From the NCBI RefSeq assembly GCF_000300855.1, contig NZ_ALJF01000019.1, positions 92,679 through 156,678 on the forward strand: a DNA stretch of 64,000 nt, in the 5' to 3' direction. The notes under the pieces were generated by a model. It ran no database searches, was not told the origin of the DNA, and was given only the letters and a program-made list of their open reading frames with translations. This document shows, piece after piece, positions 45,410 to 53,942 of the stretch (position 1 is its first letter; every line of letters starts with the position of its first letter). This stretch comes from Agrobacterium albertimagni AOL15 (GTDB taxonomy: Bacteria; Pseudomonadota; Alphaproteobacteria; Rhizobiales; Rhizobiaceae). The position numbers were made by a program, and so were the translations under genes.

Positions 45410-46218
45410 GCGCCACCGCCGAGATAGGCTTCGACGACTGCAGGATTAGCCGCCACGTCAGCTGGCGCACCTTCGGCAAGCAGCTTGCCAAGCGCCATGG
45501 CCACCACCCTCGAGCACAGCCTCGATACCATGTCCATGTTGTGCTCGATGAGCAGGATAGACTTGCCCTCGGCGTTCAACGCCACCACCCGCTCCATAAT
45601 CACTTCGAGCAAAGCCGGGTTCACCCCTGCAGCTGGCTCATCGAGCAGGATCACTTGCGGATCGGCCATGAGCACGCGCGCGAGTTCCAGAAGCTTGCGC
45701 TGTCCACCGGACAGCACGCGTGCGGGCTCATGGACCAGCCGAGACAGCGTGACGAACTCCAGGATCGCATGCGCTTTCTCAAGTGCTGCCTTCTCTTCGC
45801 GCCGCACCAGACGGGCTTTCAGAAAATTGGCAAACAGGCCTTCGCCCGTCTGCCTCTGAGCGCCGACCAGCAGATTTTCGAGCACGCTCATCTCCAGAAA
45901 CGGGCGGGGGATCTGGAACGTTCGCGCGACCCCGCGGTCAATGCGCCTCTCCGGCGCTTCGCTGGAAACTTCTCGTCCTCCGACCCAGATCTCGCCGGAA
46001 CTGGGCTTGAGGCTGCCCGCGAGCAGATTGAACATGGTGGTCTTGCCAGCACCATTCGGCCCGATCAGGCCCAGGATCTCGCCCTGGCCGAGCTGAAGCG
46101 ACATGTCGGAGACCACGGTCAGCCCATCGAAATGCTTCGTCAGATGCCGTGCCTCTATGGCGGCGGCTGCTGAGGCTTTCGGAAACGACGCAGAAGGTGG
46201 GGAATGCGCGGCATTCAT
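45406..46218 (-). CDS. Branched-chain amino-acid-type ABC ATPase (LivG)
   Basis: A 270-residue ATPase, the first gene of the minus-strand operon. It has Walker [33 protein letters not shown], signature [15 protein letters not shown] and Walker [17 protein letters not shown], then [23 protein letters not shown], typical of LivG. About 20 extra Ala/Ser/Pro-rich residues precede the ATPase fold, and the start at MNAAHSPP is chosen as the first ATG with a reasonable spacing; an ATG 14 codons upstream would fall inside the operator palindrome. Confidence 0.92.
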   Translation of the reverse strand: MNAAHSPPSASFPKASAAAAIEARHLTKHFDGLTVVSDMSLQLGQGEILGLIGPNGAGKTTMFNLLAGSLKPSSGEIWVGGREVSSEAPERRIDRGVARTFQIPRPFLEMSVLENLLVGAQRQTGEGLFANFLKARLVRREEKAALEKAHAILEFVTLSRLVHEPARVLSGGQRKLLELARVLMADPQVILLDEPAAGVNPALLEVIMERVVALNAEGKSILLIEHNMDMVSRLCSRVVAMALGKLLAEGAPADVAANPAVVEAYLGGGA

Positions 46219-46250
46219 CTTCAAAAATGAGCCTTGATTTGATCGGTGAT

Positions 46251-46262
46251 GTTTGATCAAAC
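46251..46262. promoter_or_regulatory. Palindromic candidate operator between divergent Liv operons
   Basis: GTTTGATCAAAC is a perfect 12-base palindrome in the 97 bases between the LivG start and the GntR start. A half-site TTTGATC recurs at 46238-46244. TTGATCAA-like cores are common for FCD-type GntR regulators, so the adjacent GntR protein is the likely ligand, controlling both directions. Confidence 0.65.
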
Positions 46263-46315
46263 TTTACGCAGACGCGAAAATCAACCGATATTTCCGATAG
46301 GCTCTGGGAGGCGGC

Positions 46316-47029
46316 ATGACGGATACGATAGGCCAGTCGGACGACGTCCTCACGCCTGTGGGCCGCGAGACGCTACAGGATCGCGTCTACGACCAGCTGC
46401 GCCGCACCTTGATCAACGGCGGCTTTGCCGCAGGCGACATGCTGCGGATCGTCGACATGGCGGATCGCCTGAAGACGAGCACCATGCCGGTCAGGGAAGC
46501 GCTCGGCCGGCTTGTCTCCGAACAGGCCCTGGAAGCCTTGCCCAATCGCTCGATCCGCGTGCCGTTGATCACCCGCGAACGCCTGGATGACCTGGAACGT
46601 GCGCGGATCCTGATCGAGGGGCGTCTTGTGGCGCTCGCCTGTGACAGGCTGACGGCGGAAGACATCGAAAGCCTGAAACAGATCAACCGGGATTGCGAGG
46701 CGGCTTTCGAGCGCCATGGCCAGGACGTTGGCCCGGTGACCTCTGAAATCAACCATCGTTTCCATTTCCATATCTATCGCGCCGCCTCCTCGCGCGTGCT
46801 GATCCCGATGGTCGAAAGCCTCTGGCTTCAGTCCGGTCCAGTCGTGCGCGCCGCCGCCCATATCCACGACGAACAAGGCGGCCTTGCAGCCACCAATCAC
46901 CACTGGACGCTCATCGAAGCACTCGAAGCGCGCGATGAAGACGCAGCCGTTAACGCGCTTTCCAATGATATCGGTCGCTCGTTCGATCTCGTGCGAGGGC
47001 GTCTCGACGCCGGCGAAGAAGCGGCGTGA
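46316..47029 (+). CDS. GntR-family regulator with FCD domain
   Basis: A 237-residue GntR/FadR-type regulator. The winged HTH covers residues 18-85 (RVYDQLRRTLINGGFAAGDML, LKTSTMPVREALGRLVSEQALE) and the FCD domain carries the metal-type positions in EINHRFHFHIYRA and NHHWTLIEAL. GGGAGG lies just upstream of the ATG. It is the first gene of the plus-strand half of the locus, divergent from livG, and probably represses both halves until the substrate is present. Confidence 0.9.
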   Translation: MTDTIGQSDDVLTPVGRETLQDRVYDQLRRTLINGGFAAGDMLRIVDMADRLKTSTMPVREALGRLVSEQALEALPNRSIRVPLITRERLDDLERARILIEGRLVALACDRLTAEDIESLKQINRDCEAAFERHGQDVGPVTSEINHRFHFHIYRAASSRVLIPMVESLWLQSGPVVRAAAHIHDEQGGLAATNHHWTLIEALEARDEDAAVNALSNDIGRSFDLVRGRLDAGEEAA

Positions 47030-47041
47030 GGGAAGGCACAG

Positions 47042-47392
47042 ATGAGCGGAACGGACGATACATTCGAACTCTTTGACCTGCGCGTCGAGGTGGTGATCCC
47101 CGAAAACGGCGCGGTCTACTGCGGCGCCAAGCCCGGTGATTATTTCGAGCTTCAGGGTGAGATGCTCTATCTTCCGCCGGGACAGGGACTGTCGATCTAC
47201 TCCCTGGCCTCCGTGCTTCCGCTTCTCGCCGCCAAGCAGCGCCCGACCCATGCGCATGACTGGATGACGACGGATGCGGACATCGCCTGCCCTGACCCGA
47301 ATTGCTCCACCAGATTGCGAATTAAGCGCACAGGCCTTCGCCGCTTCAGCCATGCCGCCACGACCGCCGTGCCCCTCGAAGGAAAAGAGTAA
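47042..47392 (+). CDS. TIGR04076-family small protein
   Basis: A 116-residue protein that resembles the TIGR04076 family of unknown function: an N-terminal strand LRVEVVIPENGAVYCGAKPGDYFELQGE-like, then YLPPGQGLSIYSLASVLPLLAAKQR, and a cysteine motif DIACPDPNCSTRLRIKRTG. The spaced Cys residues (one near the N-terminus and two in CPDPNC) suggest metal or Fe-S binding, which is inference. GGAAGG precedes the start. It lies between the GntR regulator and an aldo/keto reductase with very short gaps (12 and 1 bases), so it should act in the same pathway. Confidence 0.75.
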   Translation: MSGTDDTFELFDLRVEVVIPENGAVYCGAKPGDYFELQGEMLYLPPGQGLSIYSLASVLPLLAAKQRPTHAHDWMTTDADIACPDPNCSTRLRIKRTGLRRFSHAATTAVPLEGKE

Positions 47393-47393
47393 T

Positions 47394-48440
47394 ATGCAGC
47401 GTATCTCCATCGCCCCCGGTTACGAGATCTCCCGCGTCATCCGCGGTGGATGGCAGCTTGCCGGTGGCCATGGTGCCATCGATGAAGAGATGGCCATCGA
47501 AGACATGGTGGCTTTCGCCGATGCCGGCATCACCACCTTCGACTGCGCTGACATCTACACCGGCGTCGAAGACCTGATCGGGCGCTTCCGGCTGCGCTAC
47601 CGCGATCTGCAGGGCCAGGCAGCGCTTGATCGCATCCGCGTCCATACGAAGTTCGTGCCCGATCTCGGCGTGCTCCCGACGATCACCAAGGCCTATGTCG
47701 AAGGCGTGATCGACACGTCGCGCAAGCGCCTCGCCATGGAGCGCCTGGATCTCGTTCAGTTTCACTGGTGGGACTACGAAATGCCGGCCTGGCTCGACAC
47801 CCTCGGCTGGCTGAAAGAGCTGCAGCAGGATGGGCGGATCGACAAGATCAGCGCCACGAATTTCGACAGCGACCATGTCACGGCAATCCTCGATGGCGGG
47901 ATCCCGCTGACCTCGCTGCAGCTGCAATATTCGCTGCTCGACCGCCGGCCGGAAAAGCGCATGGTCGACCTGGCCGCCCGCCACGACTTCGCGCTGTTCT
48001 GCTACGGCACCGTCGCCGGCGGCTTCCTGTCCGACCGCTGGCTCGGCAAGGCTGAACCGGAGCACCCGCTCGAAAACCGCTCGCTGACCAAATACAAGCT
48101 GATCATCGACGATCTCGGTGGCTGGGATCTGTTCCAGTCCTTGCTGTCGACGCTTCGCAAAGTGGCGGACCGGCACGCGACCGACATTGCAACGATTGCG
48201 AGCGCGGCCATGCTCCGTCGGCCGGGTGTGACGGCAGTCATTGTCGGCGCGCGCAATCGCGATCACCTCGCCTCCAACCTCGCCATCGCCGATGTCGTTT
48301 TGTCGGACGCCGATCTCGCAGAGGTCGAAGCCGCTATGGCCGGGGCCCGCGAACTGGAAGGCGACGTCTATACGCTCGAGCGGGACCGCACCGGGCGTCA
48401 CGGCAGCATCATGAAATATAATCTCAACAAAGGGGAATGA
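47394..48440 (+). CDS. Aldo/keto reductase
   Basis: A 348-residue aldo/keto reductase with catalytic tetrad D50, Y55 (FDCADIY), K86 (VHTKF) and H124 (VQFHWW). It is a clear paralogue of the reductase half of the fusion at 41319-42788: both carry QFHWW, TNFD, SLIDRR/SLLDRR, YGT-x-GGFLS and KWLGK/RWLGK-x-EP. The ATG at 47394 is 1 base past the stop of the TIGR04076 gene; the upstream extension is a shadow of that gene. The substrate-binding protein follows after 1 base. Confidence 0.9.
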   Translation: MQRISIAPGYEISRVIRGGWQLAGGHGAIDEEMAIEDMVAFADAGITTFDCADIYTGVEDLIGRFRLRYRDLQGQAALDRIRVHTKFVPDLGVLPTITKAYVEGVIDTSRKRLAMERLDLVQFHWWDYEMPAWLDTLGWLKELQQDGRIDKISATNFDSDHVTAILDGGIPLTSLQLQYSLLDRRPEKRMVDLAARHDFALFCYGTVAGGFLSDRWLGKAEPEHPLENRSLTKYKLIIDDLGGWDLFQSLLSTLRKVADRHATDIATIASAAMLRRPGVTAVIVGARNRDHLASNLAIADVVLSDADLAEVEAAMAGARELEGDVYTLERDRTGRHGSIMKYNLNKGE

Positions 48441-48441
48441 C

Positions 48442-49725
48442 ATGAACAAGGGAAATCATCTGAAACGCCTCGTCCTGGCTTCAACCATGCTCGCGGGCTT
48501 CGCAATCGGTGCAGCGCCTGCCTCGGCACAAGAATGCGACATCACCGTCGGCGTGGTCATGGAACTGACGGGCCCTGCCGGAGAATACGGCAAGGCCGGC
48601 GCCAAATCCGTCGAGATGGCCTTCCGTGACTTCAACGAAGCGGGCGGCGTCGACGGCTGCAAGCTGGTCATGGACACGCGCGACAGCCAGAGCCAGGGCA
48701 ATGTCGCCGTCGACCAGGCCACACAGCTCGTCAACATCAAGAAGGTGCCGGTCATCATCGGCGGCATCATTTCCTCGGTCTCGATCCCGATCCTCACCTC
48801 CGTCACGGCGCCCGCCGGTGTCGTACAGGTCTCTCCGGCATCCTCATCCCCGACGCTGACGGCACTCGGACGCGAGGGCAAGACCAATGGTGTCTTCTTC
48901 CGCACCATCACCTCGGACGCGCTGCAGGGCACGGCGGCCGCAAAATACGCGCTCGATCAGGGCATGAAGAAGATCGCCATCATCCACGTCAACAACGACT
49001 TCGGCAACAATCTGAAGCAAGAGTTCACGGCGGCCTACACCAAGCTCGGCGGAACGATCACCTCGACGACACCCTATAACGAGAAGCAGGCGAGCTATTC
49101 CTCCGAGGCTTCGGTCGCCATGGAAGGCGAACCGGATGCGCTTTACCTCATCTCGACGCCGGTGGACGGCGCAACCATCGCCCGCGCCTGGATCTCCGGC
49201 GGCGGCGTCCAGAAGTTCCTGTTCAACGACGGCATGAACTCCAAGGACTTCATCGCCAGCGTTGGCGCGCAGTATCTGAACGAAGCCTATGGCACATCGT
49301 CGGGCACAACGCCGACGACCTCGACCGAATACTTCAACGCCAATTACGCCGAGTTCTCCGGTGGCATCGAGCCGTCTGCGCCAGCGGCCGATCGATCCTA
49401 TGATGCCGGTGCGATCGCGGCCCTTGCCATCGCCAAGGCCGGCAAGGCTGACAAGGACGCGATCAAGACGGCAATTTCGGAAGTCACAGCACCCGGCGGC
49501 ACGCCGATCTATGCCGGCAAGGCGGAATTCGAAAAGGCCCTCGGACTGCTCAAGGATGGCAAGCCGATCAAATATGAAGGCGTCATTGGCCCCGTCAGCT
49601 TCGACCAATACGGCGACATCACCGGCCCCTTCCGCCTCTGGAAGATCACCGATGGTGAGGTGACGACCGTGGGCCAGATGGAATCCGAGACCGTGTCCGA
49701 GATCAAGGCCACGCTTTCAAAGTAA
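48442..49725 (+). CDS. Branched-chain amino-acid-type ABC substrate-binding protein (LivJ/LivK)
   Basis: A 427-residue periplasmic protein. The signal peptide is LKRLVLASTMLAGFAIGAAPASA, cut before QECDITVG, followed by a type 1 periplasmic-binding fold (VGVVMELTGPAGEYGKAGAKSVEMAF, SQGNVAVDQATQLV, VPVIIGGIISSV). This supplies the ligand to the LivGFHM-type transporter encoded divergently. The binding-protein gene is cotranscribed with the reductase rather than with its own transporter, which ties the reductases to the imported compound. Liv-type systems also carry amides, urea, aromatics and other small compounds. Confidence 0.92.
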   Translation: MNKGNHLKRLVLASTMLAGFAIGAAPASAQECDITVGVVMELTGPAGEYGKAGAKSVEMAFRDFNEAGGVDGCKLVMDTRDSQSQGNVAVDQATQLVNIKKVPVIIGGIISSVSIPILTSVTAPAGVVQVSPASSSPTLTALGREGKTNGVFFRTITSDALQGTAAAKYALDQGMKKIAIIHVNNDFGNNLKQEFTAAYTKLGGTITSTTPYNEKQASYSSEASVAMEGEPDALYLISTPVDGATIARAWISGGGVQKFLFNDGMNSKDFIASVGAQYLNEAYGTSSGTTPTTSTEYFNANYAEFSGGIEPSAPAADRSYDAGAIAALAIAKAGKADKDAIKTAISEVTAPGGTPIYAGKAEFEKALGLLKDGKPIKYEGVIGPVSFDQYGDITGPFRLWKITDGEVTTVGQMESETVSEIKATLSK

Positions 49726-49745
49726 GGATTGCGAACCAGCCAAGA

Positions 49746-49774
49746 CACCGGGCGGCCTTCAGGGCCGCCCGGTG
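49746..49774 (+). terminator. Strong hairpin after the Liv binding-protein gene
   Basis: Perfect 12-base arms CACCGGGCGGCC / GGCCGCCCGGTG with loop TTCAG, 20 bases past the stop. No U-run follows, but its strength and position mark the operon end. Confidence 0.6.
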
Positions 49775-50067
49775 CTGCAGGTGGGTGAGGCCAATCGCAC
49801 GTCGATCCGTCTTCCAAGTCGTCAATCAACCAGAATCTGTCATGCCGTGAGGAAGTCGCAATTGGACCGGTCATAGCTGGAATTGCCACGATAGCGTCCT
49901 GACTGGGAGATGGAGCGGAAGCCTAACAGCATCGAAGCTTTCGGATGCCTTGGGAGGCGTTCTTGTTGGGCGCCAGCACTCGAGGTGCTGTGCCGCTTAT
50001 TGCATTCGCTTGATCCAACGTTATCCGCTGCGATCCCGTAGTTGGGGCCTAATGACTAGAAGCCCGA
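49775..50067. other. Gap between the Liv locus and the HEPN-like gene
   Basis: Together with the hairpin region this is 342 bases without a gene. I see no further structure in it. The downstream end of the minus-strand HEPN-like gene reads into it. Confidence 0.5.
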
Positions 50068-50550
50068 TCATTTCGGAAAGCCGTATTTTTCCGTGATGCT
50101 CCAGAACGTCTGGTTGATCTTGATGAGAGAGCGAATGCTTTCGCGGATCCGAGCGATCTCCTGCTCGTCAAGTTCCTCGATCTTGCCGTATTTGATATCG
50201 TCCCTTCCTTCAAAGATGCGCATCGACTGGGTCAGTCCACGCCCACTGTCGGGATCAAAGGAATAGATGCAGTGGTTGTATTTGTTGCGGAGTTTGGCTT
50301 CCTCTGAGAGACGCCTGGTTGTGTCGAGGATCTCCGCGCGGCAACCCGAGGGCGTTTTCTGCATTTTGGCCAGACGCTCGACGAGATCGATGCGTGCCCG
50401 TGGCGTGTTGAGGGTGAGAAAGATGACAATTGCGGTTTCCTTGTCCGACTGGGAGAGCCCCGCAATCATGTGGATCAAAAGACTTTCGGTGTTGGTCCAG
50501 GTATAGTTCAGCTGTCCGATCAGCAGCAGCACATCTTGGAATCTAGGCAT
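50068..50550 (-). CDS. Small protein with HEPN-like Rx4H motif, function unknown
   Basis: A 160-residue, probably all-helical cytoplasmic protein with no signal or membrane segment. An amphipathic N-terminus (VLLLIGQLNYTWTNTESLL) is followed by RIDLVERLAKM and then KLRNKYNHCIYSF, where R88 and H93 form an R-x4-H motif with Asn after Arg, as in HEPN-fold proteins; the size and helix order also fit that fold. The start MPRFQDVLL lies within the last codons of the LuxR gene (8-base overlap), so the two are cotranslated. HEPN proteins can be RNases or nucleotide-binding partners; which applies here is not shown. Confidence 0.6.
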   Translation of the reverse strand: MPRFQDVLLLIGQLNYTWTNTESLLIHMIAGLSQSDKETAIVIFLTLNTPRARIDLVERLAKMQKTPSGCRAEILDTTRRLSEEAKLRNKYNHCIYSFDPDSGRGLTQSMRIFEGRDDIKYGKIEELDEQEIARIRESIRSLIKINQTFWSITEKYGFPK

Positions 50551-51361
50551 CGGTGCCCGAGGCAGGATCGCCACCAGGCCTGTTCGCATAGCCGGTGTCC
50601 GCCCCCCTGCCTTCCCGATCTCGGTGCTCGAAGTATAGCGCGACCGCTTCCGTCCGATTGTGCACCCCAAGCTTGGTGATGATGTTGTGGATGTGGATCT
50701 TCACCGTATGCTCGGACAGACCGAGCGCCGCGGCGATGATCTTGTTTTGGTTGCCCAAGGCTATCCTGGCCAGGATCTCGTTTTCACGTTTGGTCAACTG
50801 GTGCATGATCTTGCCTTGGTTTGTTTGCACGCGGTGCGATTTCTGATCCTCCGGACCGCCGGCCTCCGCTCGCCAGCTGACGCCGTCATGACCTTGGGAA
50901 GTGATGGACGGGAAATAAGTCCCGCCCCGCAAAATGATGCGCAGCATGGAGAGAAGGACGTCGAGGCTGACGTTGAGCGGCAAGACACCCTGGACATTCC
51001 GGGTATCGATCAGATGAAGCCGCTCGACGCTGCCGCGCAGATCGCTGTCAGTGACGATGGCGATCGAGGCTGAGGGATGTTGCGCCAGCAGATCGGCCGC
51101 ACATTCGCTGAGCTCGCTGGCTTGCAGCAAATCGATGAGAACGAGCCGCAGCGGCGCCTCAAATTCCTCGAGGGCCGATTTCAGACTGATGCTTTGCGCA
51201 ACGGTGAGGAAAGGGAATTCACGTTCTATCGCGGCCGCCATTGCGGCGGAGATGACCTCCGGCGGCCCAACATATAACAACGTTCGAAGATTGGGCGACA
51301 CTGGCAATGGGGCAGCCGAAACCGCACCATCACCTGCGACGTGAGGCGCAAGTTGTCTCAT
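50543..51361 (-). CDS. LuxR-type regulator with degenerate receiver domain
   Basis: A 272-residue protein. Residues 24-145 have the receiver fold: D77 (LVLIDLL) is at the phospho-acceptor place, but the acidic pair at the start is missing (LLYVGPPE) and the conserved Lys is Leu129 (GVLPLN), so ordinary aspartate phosphorylation is unlikely. A Gly/Ser/Gln linker leads to the NarL/LuxR HTH (residues 189-243: LTKRENEILARIALG, LSEHTVKIHIHNIITKLGV). It is divergent from the Gly-rich protein and type I secretion genes across a 796-base gap and is their likely regulator. Cotranscribed with the HEPN-like gene. Confidence 0.85.
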   Translation of the reverse strand: MRQLAPHVAGDGAVSAAPLPVSPNLRTLLYVGPPEVISAAMAAAIEREFPFLTVAQSISLKSALEEFEAPLRLVLIDLLQASELSECAADLLAQHPSASIAIVTDSDLRGSVERLHLIDTRNVQGVLPLNVSLDVLLSMLRIILRGGTYFPSITSQGHDGVSWRAEAGGPEDQKSHRVQTNQGKIMHQLTKRENEILARIALGNQNKIIAAALGLSEHTVKIHIHNIITKLGVHNRTEAVALYFEHRDREGRGADTGYANRPGGDPASGTDA

Positions 51362-52157
51362 GCCATGCCTCCCAGAGGAAACGCAACCAAAAATTGCAAA
51401 AACAAATGCGATCTGCGCTTATTTAGAAAACGGTAACCCAAACGCCATCGGTTTGGAATAGTCCGAACGATCTACTTGAGGCCAGGCTAGACTTCATGAG
51501 CCAGTACCTTGCAACGGCAGATCGCAACTGGCTGCTCCTGCGGAAGAATCTATCGCCCGCAAGACGAGAGACCTACTCAAATTGGGTGTTTTCCGGGCGG
51601 AACGCTACAACTTTCGATGCTGATCTACGTCAAATTCCGGAACCGGAGCCGATCGATCCGGACCCGATCTGACCCATGCCCGCCTCCACTTTACAGAATT
51701 CGCACGGAGAATTCGAAGGCAGGCGAGCCTCTGGGCTGCATCGTTTCGAAACAGGAAGCCGCATGCTGGACGACAGTCGGCGCCCACCTGGGATGATGTT
51801 TCGACCAATGGTCTAGATCCCGGTCTGCGCTTGCTGCGCTGCACACTACTAGCTCCATCTATCAGCTTATCTTTGGCCCTCAACAAGCACAGAGTTCGAG
51901 GTGAGGCGGCGATCATGTCGTTCGCGTCGGGCAAGCTTGTTGTCAGTCAACGCCTGGAACAGAGATCCGCACCTCACAGCCACTCCCAGGGGGACACTTC
52001 ATCGGCATCCGCGCTTTCAGCGATGGCGACATCGAAGGGTCCTTCGCGGGATTAACAACCTTCAACCGCAGACAAGTCCGGAATTCGCATGTAAAGACCG
52101 TATAGAAGATGAATAGCGGTCAAGCAGTCGCGAACTCCGACCACGGAGGATACGACT
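51362..52157. other. 796-base non-coding region between LuxR gene and secretion cluster
   Basis: No frame here resembles a protein. It contains CCAAAC-7 bases-GTTTGG (51438-51456), a possible regulator site near the LuxR start, and the strong ribosome site GGAGGA (52145-52150) 7 bases before the ATG of the Gly-rich protein. The size is large for this compact genome, leaving room for a long 5' leader or a small RNA, neither of which I can demonstrate. Confidence 0.55.
51438..51456. promoter_or_regulatory. Inverted repeat near the LuxR-type gene
   Basis: CCAAAC and GTTTGG are separated by 7 bases, about 80 bases upstream of the LuxR gene start. It may be an autoregulatory site; the 6-base arms alone are weak evidence. 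Confidence 0.3.
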
Positions 52158-53837
52158 ATGTCAGGCAAATCGAAGCACAATTACTACGACCACGACGAGC
52201 AGGAACAGGAGCAGCAGCAGAGTGAGCTGCAGGCCCAGGCGCAGGCTCAGCTTGAGGCGCAAGCTCAAGGACAGGGGCAAGGACAACACCAGTCCAGCAG
52301 CTCCGAAAGCCTCAACGAAAACGGGAACCTGAACGGCAATGGTAACGGGAACCTGAATGGCAACGGCAACCTGAATGCCAATCTGAACGTCAACGAGAAC
52401 ATCAGCACGACCACTGTCACCGTCGGCGTCACGGTCGATGCGGGAATGGAAGGCTATCTCCCATCGGATGATGACTTCGCCGATATCGATGTATCCAATG
52501 GCTCATCCGTCGATGGCCTGTTCAACGTCCAGTTCAAGGACATCATGAACGATGCGCTCGACGGCGCCGGCAATGACAGCGGCAATGTCTTCAACCAGAT
52601 CGCCAATCTCCAGGACAACGACCGGCTGGATAATGCCGAGGTCAAGAACGATGCTGCCTTCACGGTGAATGCCAATGCCACGGGAGGCAGGGCCGAGGCC
52701 GAAGAAGGCATCAGCGGCGGCGGCGGCGGCGGGAATGGCGGCAGCAATGCCGACGCTGACGGCGGTGCCGGGGGCAATGGCGGCTTCGCGCTCGGCGGTG
52801 CTGCCCTCGGGGGTATCGGCCTTGGTGGCCTTGCCTTGAGCGGTGCCGAAGGTGGCGAAGGCGATGGCGGTGAGGCTGAAGGCGGAGAAGGGGATAGCGG
52901 TTCGGCCGACTCCGGAGCAGCTCTCGGTGGCATCGGCGTCGGCGGCACTGGTGGCAATGGTGCTGCCGGTATCGGCCTCGGCCTCGGTCTTGGTCTCGGC
53001 TTGGGCGCCGGCCTGGCAATGGCGGGCGACGGTGCTGGTGGCGCCAGCACCACAGGGGGCACCGGAAGTGGCGGTGCAGGCGGTGACGCTGAAGGTGGCG
53101 ACGCCGATGATGCTGGTAACAGCTCCTCCACCGGAGGTGACGGCGGCAATGGTCTTGGCCTTTCGCTGGGGCTCATCAATCCGATCCTCATCGACAATGA
53201 AGGGGGCAATGCCGGAAACAGTGGCACAGGCGGCAGCAATACTGGCGGCGGCGCGAACGGCGGTGGCCCCGGCGGGGCCGGTGGCACCAGCGGTGGTGCG
53301 ACCAATTCCGGCAATGGCGGTGACGGTGGCGATGCCGGCGGCATGGGCATCGGCACGGGAGCCGGCAACGGAGCAGGCCTCGGCGCCGGTGGCGATGGTG
53401 GCGATGGCGGTGCAGGCAGCGGTGCGGGTGGCGTATCCGGCGGTGCGATCAGCGGTGATGCCTATGGCGGACATGCCTGGGCAGGCGGCGGTGATGGTGG
53501 CGCAGCCCTTAGCGGCGCCTGGACCACCGGCACCGGTGGCGGTGCGGTCGGCGGCTGGGCCGATGGCGGCGACGGTGCATTCGGCGGCGCTGGCGGCACC
53601 GCAACAAACGGCTTCGGGGGCGCAGGCGATGGCGGCTCCTGGGGCTCGGGCAATGGCGATGACGGCTTTGTCACCGGCAACAGCTCGGCGAGTGCGGATG
53701 CCGGCATCGATACCAGCGCCTTCAACCAGCACATCGTGATGGGTGCGAACCTGCAACAGAACGCCATCGACATGACCATTGTCGGCGGCAGCCTGACCAG
53801 CACGGTCGTCGGGGAGGACGGCGACGACGGCATCTGA
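52158..53837 (+). CDS. Gln/Asn/Gly-rich low-complexity protein, probable type I secretion substrate
   Basis: A 559-residue protein with no Sec signal. Residues 1-46 are Gln/Glu-rich with QAQAQ repeats; 51-80 are Asn-Leu-Gly repeats (NLNGNGNGNLNGNGN); 81-175 form a possibly folded acidic domain with N143-x3-Q147-x3-L-x-D-x-D155. Residues 185-500 are almost pure Gly with Ala, Asp, Asn and Ser (GGDGGNG, GLGLGLGLGLG); the last 45 residues are ordinary sequence (AFNQHIVMGANLQQN, MTIVGGSLTSTVVGEDGDDG). Canonical RTX nonapeptide tandems are absent. It is followed by a repeat protein and a type I secretion ABC transporter and adaptor, so export without cleavage is inferred. Start: GGAGGA 7 bases upstream. 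Confidence 0.75.
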   Translation: MSGKSKHNYYDHDEQEQEQQQSELQAQAQAQLEAQAQGQGQGQHQSSSSESLNENGNLNGNGNGNLNGNGNLNANLNVNENISTTTVTVGVTVDAGMEGYLPSDDDFADIDVSNGSSVDGLFNVQFKDIMNDALDGAGNDSGNVFNQIANLQDNDRLDNAEVKNDAAFTVNANATGGRAEAEEGISGGGGGGNGGSNADADGGAGGNGGFALGGAALGGIGLGGLALSGAEGGEGDGGEAEGGEGDSGSADSGAALGGIGVGGTGGNGAAGIGLGLGLGLGLGAGLAMAGDGAGGASTTGGTGSGGAGGDAEGGDADDAGNSSSTGGDGGNGLGLSLGLINPILIDNEGGNAGNSGTGGSNTGGGANGGGPGGAGGTSGGATNSGNGGDGGDAGGMGIGTGAGNGAGLGAGGDGGDGGAGSGAGGVSGGAISGDAYGGHAWAGGGDGGAALSGAWTTGTGGGAVGGWADGGDGAFGGAGGTATNGFGGAGDGGSWGSGNGDDGFVTGNSSASADAGIDTSAFNQHIVMGANLQQNAIDMTIVGGSLTSTVVGEDGDDGI

Positions 53838-53942
53838 GCCGGGAGGCGCATCGACCAAGATCAATCGAAAAGGAGCTGCGCAGGCTTCCTGCGCAGTTCG
53901 TTTTTGCCGCATGACGCATGTCCATGTCGGCAGCTCGGCAAC

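Noticed and set aside
52158..53837. RTX toxin/adhesin identity for the Gly-rich protein
   Set aside because: Tandem GGxGxDxxx nonapeptides are absent; the Gly blocks are irregular. A link to mycobacterial PE_PGRS proteins was also dropped because there is no PE domain.
52454..53912. Long open frames in other phases of the Gly-rich gene (up to 469 codons on the minus strand)
   Set aside because: GGC/GGT-rich DNA rarely forms stops in other frames; translations are Pro/Ala/Thr low-complexity and lack ribosome sites.
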